DNA from: an uncultured Roseovarius sp.
GTDB taxonomy: Bacteria > Pseudomonadota > Alphaproteobacteria > Rhodobacterales > Rhodobacteraceae
Direction: 5' to 3'
Assembly (NCBI GenBank): GCA_947496175.1
Contig: CANMBU010000002.1
Location: 186,001-250,000 of the forward strand
Length of the DNA stretch: 64,000 nt
The notes below the pieces were generated by a model. That model was not told where the DNA came from. It saw only the letters and a list, made by a program, of their open reading frames with translations, and ran no database searches. Positions within the stretch are counted from its first letter, which is position 1. Every line of letters begins with the position of its first letter. Shown one piece after another: positions 55,675 through 63,404 of the stretch. The position numbers were made by a program, and so were the translations under genes.

Positions 55675-56088
55675 ATGGCTGGAACACAATATCGCGGCTC
55701 CGAGATCAAGGATGTCGACCAGTTCCTGAAAGACGCAGATGGGCTTGAGTCCGAGCGCGAAAAAGAAATCGGCCAGCACATTGGCTACCGCTACGACGTG
55801 AACCTTGTGCCGGATTACAACCGGATCACGCCCTTTTTGACCAAATACATGGAAGTCATGGGCTGGGACGACCTGAACTGGCTCGAAGACGTGCATATGG
55901 GCTATGAAGAAGGCGCGCCTGCGGTGTTTGACCGCAACAACAACGGTTGGGTGCGTGTCCCGGACAGCATTGAACTTCCCGATAACCAGCAGGACCGGGA
56001 CATGATCGCGCGCGAGCTTTTGATCAAGTTCCAGATGTCGGACCGGCATCCTTTGGTGAACCTACGCAAGGCGTATATGAAGTTCTAA
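55675..56088 (+). CDS. Protein of unknown function in the ligase operon
   Basis: 137 residues, acidic and soluble, after a strong ribosome site (ACGGAGGAAAACAAA). Recognisable only by composition: aromatic-rich middle (TPFLTKYMEVMGWDDLNWLEDVHMGYE in parts) and a C-terminal RHPLVNLRKAYMKF. I know no family. Its position between the GlxD-like and nitrilase genes implies a part in the same amine pathway, perhaps as a small subunit. Confidence 0.7.
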   Translation: MAGTQYRGSEIKDVDQFLKDADGLESEREKEIGQHIGYRYDVNLVPDYNRITPFLTKYMEVMGWDDLNWLEDVHMGYEEGAPAVFDRNNNGWVRVPDSIELPDNQQDRDMIARELLIKFQMSDRHPLVNLRKAYMKF

Positions 56089-56093
56089 GAAAC

Positions 56094-56945
56094 ATGCCGC
56101 GTCCGCTTGATATCGCCTGCCTTCAAACAAGGCCGATGCCCGACTTTCAGTCGGCGCTGGACGAGGCGATGCCGTTGGCCGAAGCTGCGGTCAAAGCGGG
56201 CGCGGATATGCTCTTCTTGCCGGAATATTGCGGCGGGTTGAAAACCGAAGGGGCGGCTGTGGCACCGCCCTCTGCCCCTGAGGCGTCCCATCCGTTTCTT
56301 CAGGCCATGCAGGCATTTGCACGCGACAGACGTGTCTGGATCAATCTCGGCTCGATTGCCGTGGATGGCCCGGATGGGCGGATCATCAACCGTGGGATTA
56401 TGCTCGACGATACCGGGCACATTCGCGGACGCTATGACAAGATCAACATGTTCGACATTCAGCTGAGCGAGACAGAAGTCTACCGCGAAAGCGCACATGT
56501 CGAAGCGGGTTGCGAGGCCGTCATCCATGACACGCCCTTTGCGCGCATCGGTCATACGATTTGCTATGATCTGCGGTTTCCCGATCTGTGGCGCAGTCTT
56601 GCGCAGGCGGGCGCGGAGATTTTGATTTGCCCAGCGGCCTTTACCAAGAAAACGGGCGAAGCACATTGGCATGTGCTCAACCGTGCGCGGGCGATTGAAA
56701 ACACGCGCTTTGTCATCTCTCCCTGTGCGATTGGTCCGGTCCCGGGTGGTGGCGAAAGCTATGGCCATTCTCTGGTCATCAATCCGTGGGGCGAAGTGAT
56801 TGCCGATGGCGGGACTATCCCCGGTGTGGTGCAGGCGCAGATCGACCTTGATCAGGTCGCTGAAACAGAGGCCCGCATTCCAAGCCTTGCCAATGAACAG
56901 GAATTCACGCTTGTGTCTTTGGACGCAAAAAGGAGTGTGGCATGA
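56094..56945 (+). CDS. Carbon-nitrogen hydrolase (nitrilase superfamily)
   Basis: 283 residues with the catalytic triad in order: Glu in LFLPEYCGG (about residue 43), Lys in GRYDKINMFD (about 118) and Cys in HTICYDLRFPDLWR (about 155). Closest in feel to Nit2/omega-amidase-type amidases. It would hydrolyse an amide such as a 2-oxoglutaramate or gamma-glutamylamide by-product. ATG begins five bases after the previous stop and it overlaps the next gene by four. Confidence 0.85.
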   Translation: MPRPLDIACLQTRPMPDFQSALDEAMPLAEAAVKAGADMLFLPEYCGGLKTEGAAVAPPSAPEASHPFLQAMQAFARDRRVWINLGSIAVDGPDGRIINRGIMLDDTGHIRGRYDKINMFDIQLSETEVYRESAHVEAGCEAVIHDTPFARIGHTICYDLRFPDLWRSLAQAGAEILICPAAFTKKTGEAHWHVLNRARAIENTRFVISPCAIGPVPGGGESYGHSLVINPWGEVIADGGTIPGVVQAQIDLDQVAETEARIPSLANEQEFTLVSLDAKRSVA

Positions 56946-57538
56946 GCTCTCTTGCTGCCCAGTTGGGCCAGAGTTTTTCCGACAACCCGCTGCGGTTGGC
57001 GTTTCTGAAATGGCAGTGCCATGTGCGGCAACTGTCCATGCGCAACAATGACGGCCGCCCCGATGATGCGATCATGCCAGAGGTTACGCCAAAGGGTGCG
57101 GCAGAGCCGCTCGGCGCGGTGATCACGGTGATGAACAAAGCGCCGGGCTATTCGGTGACGCCAGAGCTGCAGCATATGGCGGCCAAAACCAACGATCCGG
57201 CGCAGCGGCGGCAAAATGCACTGCAATTTTTGTCGGCGACCTACTACCAGAAAGCCAAGGAATTTTCCGACATCCTGACCGCGACCTTTCCACCTGGATC
57301 TCCGGGGGCCAAGACGTTGCATGAGGCAAAGCATGCAACCCTGACCTTTGAGGCCTATGGTCAACGGTTTGATCTGGAATGCAAAATCTGGCGGCTGGCG
57401 CCGCACAACCTGCTGCATCAGGCGACGATGGCGCATAATATTCTGTTCAACCCGACCTTGCCGCCCGCGACAGAGGTGCTTGGGTTTGAGCCAGATTGGG
57501 ACGCAAGCCGCGCAGACCCACCCATCGGGCGACGGTGA
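56942..57538 (+). CDS. Protein of unknown function, end of ligase operon
   Basis: 198 residues. No signal peptide or membrane helix. RLAFLKWQCHVRQLSMRNNDGRPDDAIMPEV (in pieces) and LEYGQRFDLECKIWRLAPHNL-like parts are Trp/Cys-containing and look well conserved, but I recognise no family. ATGA overlap with the amidase gene indicates coupled translation. Confidence 0.6.
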   Translation: MSSLAAQLGQSFSDNPLRLAFLKWQCHVRQLSMRNNDGRPDDAIMPEVTPKGAAEPLGAVITVMNKAPGYSVTPELQHMAAKTNDPAQRRQNALQFLSATYYQKAKEFSDILTATFPPGSPGAKTLHEAKHATLTFEAYGQRFDLECKIWRLAPHNLLHQATMAHNILFNPTLPPATEVLGFEPDWDASRADPPIGRR

Positions 57539-57550
57539 GCCGTGGGATGT

Positions 57551-57597
57551 GAGTATTTGAGAACAACGAAAGAAGGGCCTTCGGGTTCTTTTTTTAT
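57551..57597 (+). terminator. Motif copy and rho-independent terminator
   Basis: GAGTATTTGAGAACAACGAAAGAAG (57551-57575, in parts GAGTATTT and ACAACGAAAGAAG) is a weaker copy of the 3'-flanking motif. It runs into a hairpin whose tip is CC-TTCG-GG and whose base pairs AAGAA with TTCTT, followed by a T run. It ends the ligase operon. Confidence 0.7.
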
Positions 57598-57612
57598 GTT
57601 TGGTGAAATTGG

Positions 57613-57628
57613 ATACAATATGTATACA
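57613..57628. promoter_or_regulatory. Likely GntR operator
   Basis: ATAC-AATAT-GTAT (57613-57625) overlaps the perfect palindrome TGTATACA (57621-57628), 25 bases before the GntR start. FCD-type GntR regulators commonly bind TTGTATACAA-like sites, so autoregulation and control of the downstream operon are inferred. Confidence 0.6.
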
Positions 57629-57652
57629 TAACATGTTCAACGTGAGTCGTTC

Positions 57653-58357
57653 ATGCCAAAAGATCGCAAAGCCTACTGTCTGGAAGACATCAAGATGCGC
57701 ATCCTGACGCTGGATATCGCACCCGGCAGTGATCTTGATGAGGCCTCGCTCTGTGAGCGCTACGGCATGTCGCGCACACCCATGCGCGAGATTTTTCAAC
57801 GGCTTGGCGGTGAGGGGTATGTGGAACTGACCCAGAACCGCGGCGCGAAAGTGGCGTCGATGGATTTGGCCGTCATGCGGATGTTCTTTCAGACGGCCCC
57901 GGTGATCTATGCCAGTGTGGCGCGGCTTGCGGCAGAGAACCGGCAGGACGAGGATCTTGCCAGATTGCGCGCTCTGCAAAATGATTTTCGTACAGCAACA
58001 GAAGCCGGAGATGCCGGGCAGGCCGCGTTGCTCAATCATCGGTTTCATCTGTGCATTGGCGAGATGGCGCGCAATCCCTATCTGCTTCCAAGTCTCAAGC
58101 GCATGTTGATCGACCACACGCGGCTCAGCCAGACATTCTACCGCCCTGCATCAGACGACGAATCCGCGCGCGTGGCGCAGGCCGTCGACCAGCACGATGC
58201 GATGATCGCGGCGTTCGCATCCCGCGATGCGGAGCGGGCGGTGGACCTGACGATTGATCACTGGAATCTGTCACGTGACAGGCTGGAACGGTTTGTGACG
58301 CCTGACCCCCTTCCCATAAATGTTTTGACCGAAAGAGGAGGCGCACATGCAGTTTGA
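57653..58357 (+). CDS. GntR-family regulator (FCD domain) of the betaine operon
   Basis: 234 residues: winged helix-turn-helix in residues 8-70 (ERYGMSRTPMREIFQRLGGEGYVEL in pieces) and FCD domain with NHRFHLCIGEMARNPYL and QHDAMIAAFASRDAERAVDL. First gene of an operon whose next start lies inside its 3' end (11-base overlap), so it is expected to sense a pathway intermediate. Confidence 0.9.
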   Translation: MPKDRKAYCLEDIKMRILTLDIAPGSDLDEASLCERYGMSRTPMREIFQRLGGEGYVELTQNRGAKVASMDLAVMRMFFQTAPVIYASVARLAAENRQDEDLARLRALQNDFRTATEAGDAGQAALLNHRFHLCIGEMARNPYLLPSLKRMLIDHTRLSQTFYRPASDDESARVAQAVDQHDAMIAAFASRDAERAVDLTIDHWNLSRDRLERFVTPDPLPINVLTERGGAHAV

Positions 58358-59255
58358 GGGCATATGGACCCCGATTGTGACGCCGTATCACCCGGATTTC
58401 TCGCTCAATGAGGTTGCTCTGGCCGAAACGGTTGAATTGCTCATTGCGGGTGGTGTGCATGGCATCATCGCGGCGGGCACGACGGGGGAGTATTACGCGC
58501 AGACCTTTGACGAGCGAGTGGACCTGGCGCGCCGGATCAAAGCGTTGATCAAGGGCCGTGTCCCGATGGTGATGGGCACCGGCGCGATGCGCACGGAAGA
58601 CAGCATTGACTACGCCAAGGCCGCCGTTGATATCGGAGCCGATGCGCTTTTGGTGGCAACGCCGCCCTATGCCGTGCCCACAGGGCGCGAAATTGCGCTT
58701 CATGCGCTGGCGATTGACCGCGCGGCCAACCTGCCGGTGATGCTTTACAACTATCCCGGCCGGATGGGCGTCAATATGGATGAAGAGACGCTGGACCGGC
58801 TGGGGCGCAATCCGAATTTCTGTGGGATCAAGGAAAGCTCGGGCGATATCAATCGCTTGCATCTGATTGGCCGGGATTACCCGCATTTGGGCCTGCTCTG
58901 TGGGATGGATGACCAGGCGCTGGAATTCTTTGCCTGGGGCGCGCGGGGCTGGGTCTGTGCGGGCTCAAATTTCGCACCCGAGGCGCATGTGGCGCTTTAC
59001 CAGGCTTGTGTGCTCGAAGGCGACTTCACCAAGGGACGTGCCATTATGTCGGCGATGATGCCGCTGATGCGGGTGCTCGAGCAAGGCGGTAAATTCATTC
59101 AGTGCATCAAACATGGGTTGACCATGCGTGGGGTTGAGGCGGGTCCACCGCGCAAGCCGCTGCAACCTTTGAACAAAGACGACCGGCGGGCGCTTGAGGA
59201 AGTGATCCGCACGATGAACACGGCGATTGCGGCCATTGAGGGGGGCAAGATATGA
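58347..59255 (+). CDS. Dihydrodipicolinate-synthase-family lyase/aldolase
   Basis: 302 residues. TIM-barrel class I aldolase: GTTGEYYAQ (phosphate/carboxylate loop), LYNYPGRMGV with the catalytic Tyr and CGIKESSGD with the Schiff-base Lys. True DapA is usually housekeeping; the operon setting suggests a catabolic paralogue, for example a pyrroline-hydroxycarboxylate deaminase in hydroxyproline-type routes. AGAGGAGG precedes ATG. Confidence 0.85.
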   Translation: MQFEGIWTPIVTPYHPDFSLNEVALAETVELLIAGGVHGIIAAGTTGEYYAQTFDERVDLARRIKALIKGRVPMVMGTGAMRTEDSIDYAKAAVDIGADALLVATPPYAVPTGREIALHALAIDRAANLPVMLYNYPGRMGVNMDEETLDRLGRNPNFCGIKESSGDINRLHLIGRDYPHLGLLCGMDDQALEFFAWGARGWVCAGSNFAPEAHVALYQACVLEGDFTKGRAIMSAMMPLMRVLEQGGKFIQCIKHGLTMRGVEAGPPRKPLQPLNKDDRRALEEVIRTMNTAIAAIEGGKI

Positions 59256-60745
59256 GCGATCTTCTGACACGTGAAGAATATGGCGCGATTGCTGCCGAGA
59301 TTGACCTGCCCGCCGCGCCGTTTGTGGATGGAAAATTCCGCAAGGGTACCGGCCCGATGATGGAGACAGTGAACCCTGCAACGGGGAAGGTCTTGACGAA
59401 GGTTAGCACCGCCGGACAGAAGGATGTGGATTTTGCGGTGCAGAAAGCGCGCGAGGCGTTTGAGAGGGGCGAATGGTCAAAAGCGCACCCGTCGGAGCGC
59501 AAGGATGTGCTCATCCGCCTTTGTAAGCTGATCACAAGGCGGCGGCGTGAGTTGGCGGTCATGGAGAGTTTGGACAGCGGCAAACCGATCCGGGATTGTG
59601 AGCTGATCGACATCCCTGAGACCATCCACACGATCAAGTGGCATGGCGAGCTGATCGACAAGATTTATGATCAGGTCGGCCCCTCAGGCGATGATGCGCT
59701 GAGCATGATCGTGCGCGAGCCGATTGGCGTGGTGGCCTGTGTCTTGCCGTGGAATTTCCCGCTTTTGATGATGGCGTGGAAAATTGGCCCGGCTTTGGCG
59801 GCGGGCAATTCGGTGATTGTGAAACCTGCCGAGCAGACGAGCCTGACGGCGCTGCGTCTGGCCGAAGTGGCCCATATGGCGGGTATCCCGCGCGGGGTCT
59901 TGCAGGTGCTGCCGGGGGATGGGCCAAGCGTGGGCGAGCCGCTCGGTTTGCATATGGATGTGGACATGGTCAGCTTCACCGGCTCTACCGAAACGGGCAA
60001 ACATTTCTTACGCTACGCCGCTGATAGCAATATGAAAAAAGTCACGCTGGAATGCGGTGGCAAGAACCCGGCTGTGGTGCTGGAGGATGCCGAGAACCTC
60101 GACCATGTGGCCGAACATGTTGTCAACGCGGCCTTCTGGAATATGGGGGAAAACTGCTCTGCGGCGTCCCGGCTTATCGTGCACAAGGCTGTCAAGGCCC
60201 CGCTGATGGAGCGGATCGTGGCGCGGATGCGGGATTGGAAAACCGGTGATCCGCTGGACCCGGCCAATCATCTGGGCGCGCTGGTGGATGCAGGGCATTG
60301 CAAAAAGGTGGCCGGGTATCTGAAAGGCAAGGCTGTGGCAGGCGGCGCCAAGCCCAAAGGCAATTTCGTGGAACCGACGGTTTATGAGGTGAAGAAATCC
60401 GACACGCGCGCCAGGGAAGAGATCTTTGGCCCGGTGTTGAGCATCATCGAAGTGGCCAGCGAAGCCGAGGCGATCGAGCTGGCCAATGATACCGAGTATG
60501 GGCTGGCGGCGTCGGTCTTCACCGGCAACATTCGCCGGGCGTTAAGTGCGGCGAAAAACATACGCGTAGGTACGGTCACGGTGAACTGCTATGGCGAGGG
60601 TGATATCGCGACGCCCTTTGGCGGCTTCAAGCAATCCGGCTTTGGCGGGCGCGACAACGGCATCCACGCGCATGATCAGTTTACCGAGGTGAAGACGATT
60701 TGGGTCGATCTGAGTGATCCCAGGGATGGGGATTTGGTGGGATGA
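59252..60745 (+). CDS. NAD-dependent aldehyde dehydrogenase
   Basis: 497 residues. Conserved segments: PWNFPLLMMAWKIGPALAAGN in parts, FTGSTETGKHF (Rossmann), the general-base Glu in TLECGGKNPAVV, the catalytic Cys in WNMGENCSAASRL and EEIFGPVLSI. Closest to gamma-glutamyl-aminobutyraldehyde/betaine-aldehyde dehydrogenases; 2-oxoglutarate semialdehyde would be the substrate if the pathway is hydroxyproline-like. Four-base overlaps on both sides. Confidence 0.9.
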   Translation: MSDLLTREEYGAIAAEIDLPAAPFVDGKFRKGTGPMMETVNPATGKVLTKVSTAGQKDVDFAVQKAREAFERGEWSKAHPSERKDVLIRLCKLITRRRRELAVMESLDSGKPIRDCELIDIPETIHTIKWHGELIDKIYDQVGPSGDDALSMIVREPIGVVACVLPWNFPLLMMAWKIGPALAAGNSVIVKPAEQTSLTALRLAEVAHMAGIPRGVLQVLPGDGPSVGEPLGLHMDVDMVSFTGSTETGKHFLRYAADSNMKKVTLECGGKNPAVVLEDAENLDHVAEHVVNAAFWNMGENCSAASRLIVHKAVKAPLMERIVARMRDWKTGDPLDPANHLGALVDAGHCKKVAGYLKGKAVAGGAKPKGNFVEPTVYEVKKSDTRAREEIFGPVLSIIEVASEAEAIELANDTEYGLAASVFTGNIRRALSAAKNIRVGTVTVNCYGEGDIATPFGGFKQSGFGGRDNGIHAHDQFTEVKTIWVDLSDPRDGDLVG

Positions 60746-62295
60746 CCGTTGAAGCCGTAGGAACCGTCCGCCGGGGACGGGGCGCGCGAAAGCAGGCGCG
60801 GCAGGCGCGTGATGTGACGATGCTGCCAGCGCTCAAGCGGGGCATTCCGCTGACCGAGCCGATGAGCGCGGAGGAGATTGAGCGCATTGATGCGGCCTCT
60901 ATGGATATCCTCGAAAGTGTCGGCGTGGTTTTCCGCGATGATATCGCCATTGCCGATTGGAAGCGCGCAGGTGCAGATGTGCGGGATGGGGATCGGGTGC
61001 ATCTGGATCGCGGGCTGGTGCGGGAGCTGATCGCTTCCATCCCCGAAACGTTCACTTACCACGCGCGCAATCCAAACAATACGCTTCTGTTTGGTAAGGA
61101 TCATGCGATCTTTGTGCCCATGACCGGCGCGCCTTATCTTCGCGACCTTGACGATGTGCGCCGCAATCCGACGCTGGACGACCTCGCGAATTTCCACAAG
61201 CTGAGCCATATGCTCCCCGCGATGCATTCCTCAGCGCACCATATCGTTGAGCCCTATGATCACCCGATCAGCCAGCGGCATTTGCGGATCACCTATTCCT
61301 CGATGAAGCATTCCGACAAGACGTTCATGGGCATGACGACAAGCCCCAAGAACGCCGAAGATGTCATGGAGATGTGCGCGATCCTGTTTGGTGAGGACTA
61401 TATCGAAACACATCCTGTGGTCACTGGAAATTGCAACGGGAACTCGCCTCTGGTGTGGGATGAGACCATGCTGGGTGCGATGCGGGCGTTTAACAAACGC
61501 AACCAGCCGGTGCTGTGCAGCCCGTTTGTGCTGGGCGGTGCCAATACGCCAGCGTCTGTTGCGCCCACGGTGGCACAACTCAATGCCGAGGCGCTCAGTG
61601 CGCTGGCCTACACGCAAGTGGTGCGCAAAGGATGTCCGGCGATCTATGGGCATTACCTGAGCACCGTTTCCATGAAATCCGGTGCCCCCATGGCGGGCAC
61701 GCCGGAGATCAGCCTCATGAACCTGATGATCGGCCAGATGGCACGCTATTACGGCGTGCCTTGGCGGTCATCCAACACATTGGGCGGGGCCAAAACGCTT
61801 GACGCGCAGGCGGGTTATGAAAGTGCAACGACACTCATGGCACTACAGATGGCGGGCACGAATTACATGTGGCATTCGGCCGGTTGGAATGAAGCAGGTA
61901 TGCATTGCTCCATGGCCAAGTTTGTTATTGATGCCGAACAATGCGCGATGGCCTACCGCATGGCGGAGGGCATTCGCTGGGATGATTTCGACGAAGCGGT
62001 GGCAGCGGTCTCAGATGTCGGCCCCGGTGGGCACTATCTTGGTCATCCGCACACGTTGGAAAATTTCCAGCGGGCCTTCTTCATGCCGGAGCTTTTCGAC
62101 AACAACTCCATTGAGCAATGGCAAGCTGAGGGCGCGGTTGAGGCCAACGAACGCGCGCTCAACTACACACGTCAGATGCTGAACGATTACCAAGAGCCCA
62201 AGCTTGATGAAGCCAAGAATGAGGCCTTGCTTGACTATATCGCCCGGCGGGAACGGGAAATTCCCGCCGCAGACGCCCTTAATCAGGATTACTGA
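60742..62295 (+). CDS. MttB-family (non-pyrrolysine) methyltransferase
   Basis: 517 residues, trimethylamine-methyltransferase fold. Uninterrupted by any amber codon, so it belongs to the non-pyrrolysine branch, as glycine-betaine and proline-betaine methyltransferases do. Blocks AASMDILESVGVVFRDD, THPVVTGNCNGNSPLVW in part, SSNTLGGAKTLDAQAGYES and GGHYLGHPHTLENF are typical. It should move a methyl group from a quaternary amine to a corrinoid protein; no corrinoid protein gene is visible in the window. Confidence 0.85.
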   Translation: MTVEAVGTVRRGRGARKQARQARDVTMLPALKRGIPLTEPMSAEEIERIDAASMDILESVGVVFRDDIAIADWKRAGADVRDGDRVHLDRGLVRELIASIPETFTYHARNPNNTLLFGKDHAIFVPMTGAPYLRDLDDVRRNPTLDDLANFHKLSHMLPAMHSSAHHIVEPYDHPISQRHLRITYSSMKHSDKTFMGMTTSPKNAEDVMEMCAILFGEDYIETHPVVTGNCNGNSPLVWDETMLGAMRAFNKRNQPVLCSPFVLGGANTPASVAPTVAQLNAEALSALAYTQVVRKGCPAIYGHYLSTVSMKSGAPMAGTPEISLMNLMIGQMARYYGVPWRSSNTLGGAKTLDAQAGYESATTLMALQMAGTNYMWHSAGWNEAGMHCSMAKFVIDAEQCAMAYRMAEGIRWDDFDEAVAAVSDVGPGGHYLGHPHTLENFQRAFFMPELFDNNSIEQWQAEGAVEANERALNYTRQMLNDYQEPKLDEAKNEALLDYIARREREIPAADALNQDY

Positions 62296-63401
62296 TGCGT
62301 ATCAAAGAGTTCCATATCTATCACCATGATCTGCCGGTCAAAAACGGGCCCTACACCATGTCACATGGGCCGGTCTGGTCGCTTGAAACAACGCTCGTGC
62401 AGCTGGTCACAGAGGCAGGTGTCGACGGCTGGGGAGAGGTGTGCCCCATCGGGCCGCTCTATGCCCCGGTGCAAGCCAGTGGCGTGCGCGCGTTGCTCAA
62501 CGACATTGGTGCCGGGCTCATCGGAGTGGAACTGTCCGTCAATGCCGTGCAGGCCGCGATTGATGGGATGATTGAGGGCGGTAACTATGCGCGCTCTGCT
62601 GTGGATATCGCCGTGCATGATGCGTTGGGGCGTTCGCTCGGTGTGTCAGTGGCCACGCTGCTGGGCGGGGCCTATCAGACCCGGTTGCCCTCCTACTACG
62701 CCACCGGAATTGGCACGCCGGAAGGGATTGCTGCTTTGGCGCTTGAGAAGGTCGATGAGGGGTATCCCCGCATTCAGATCAAAGCAGGTGGGCGTGATGT
62801 GGCCGAAGACATCGCCACTCTGCGCAAGGTGCATGAAGTCATTGGCCACCGCGCACGGGTTCTCGTGGACCCAAATCGCGGCATGAGCGCCAGCGATGCC
62901 CTGCGCCTGTCGCGGGAGTGTCAGGATATCCCCTTCGTGCTGGAACAGCCCTGCAATACCATTGAGGAAATCGCCCGCATCCGCCCCATGATGCACCACC
63001 CGATCCATATTGATGAAAGCATGGTCGATCTCAACACGGTTCTGCGTCTGGTGGGAGACGGGTTGATAGACGGATTCGGGATGAAAATATCCCGACTGGG
63101 CGGGTTGCGCCCGGCGTCGACCTTCCGCGATATCGCAGCGGTGCGGCGTATGGCGCATTCCTGTGAGGACAGCTGGGGTGGGGATATCGTCAACGCAGCC
63201 TGCGTACATCTTGGGGCGACGGTGCGGCCTGACCTGCTTGAAGGCGTCTGGCTGGCGCAGCCCTATATCGAAGGGCATTATGATCCGACGGGTGGTGTTG
63301 CGATTGAAGGCGGTCATATCCAACTCCCCGATGGCCCCGGCCTTGGTGTGAGACCTGATCCTGCGCTCTTTGGTGCCGCAGCCGCCTCATTCGGAGGGTA
63401 A
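62295..63401 (+). CDS. HpbD-like betaine 2-epimerase (enolase superfamily)
   Basis: 368 residues. The close relative I know is 4-hydroxyproline-betaine 2-epimerase HpbD: HDLPVKNGPYTM, PSYYATGIGTPE, RIQIKAGG with an acid-base Lys, VDPNRGM, LEQPCNTIEEIA, HIDESMVDL (metal ligands Asp/Glu/Asp) and GMKISRLGG with the second Lys, then SCEDSWGGDIV. It epimerises the alpha carbon of an N-methylated proline-type betaine. The TGATG junction couples it to the methyltransferase gene. Confidence 0.87.
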   Translation: MRIKEFHIYHHDLPVKNGPYTMSHGPVWSLETTLVQLVTEAGVDGWGEVCPIGPLYAPVQASGVRALLNDIGAGLIGVELSVNAVQAAIDGMIEGGNYARSAVDIAVHDALGRSLGVSVATLLGGAYQTRLPSYYATGIGTPEGIAALALEKVDEGYPRIQIKAGGRDVAEDIATLRKVHEVIGHRARVLVDPNRGMSASDALRLSRECQDIPFVLEQPCNTIEEIARIRPMMHHPIHIDESMVDLNTVLRLVGDGLIDGFGMKISRLGGLRPASTFRDIAAVRRMAHSCEDSWGGDIVNAACVHLGATVRPDLLEGVWLAQPYIEGHYDPTGGVAIEGGHIQLPDGPGLGVRPDPALFGAAAASFGG

Positions 63402-63404
63402 GCT

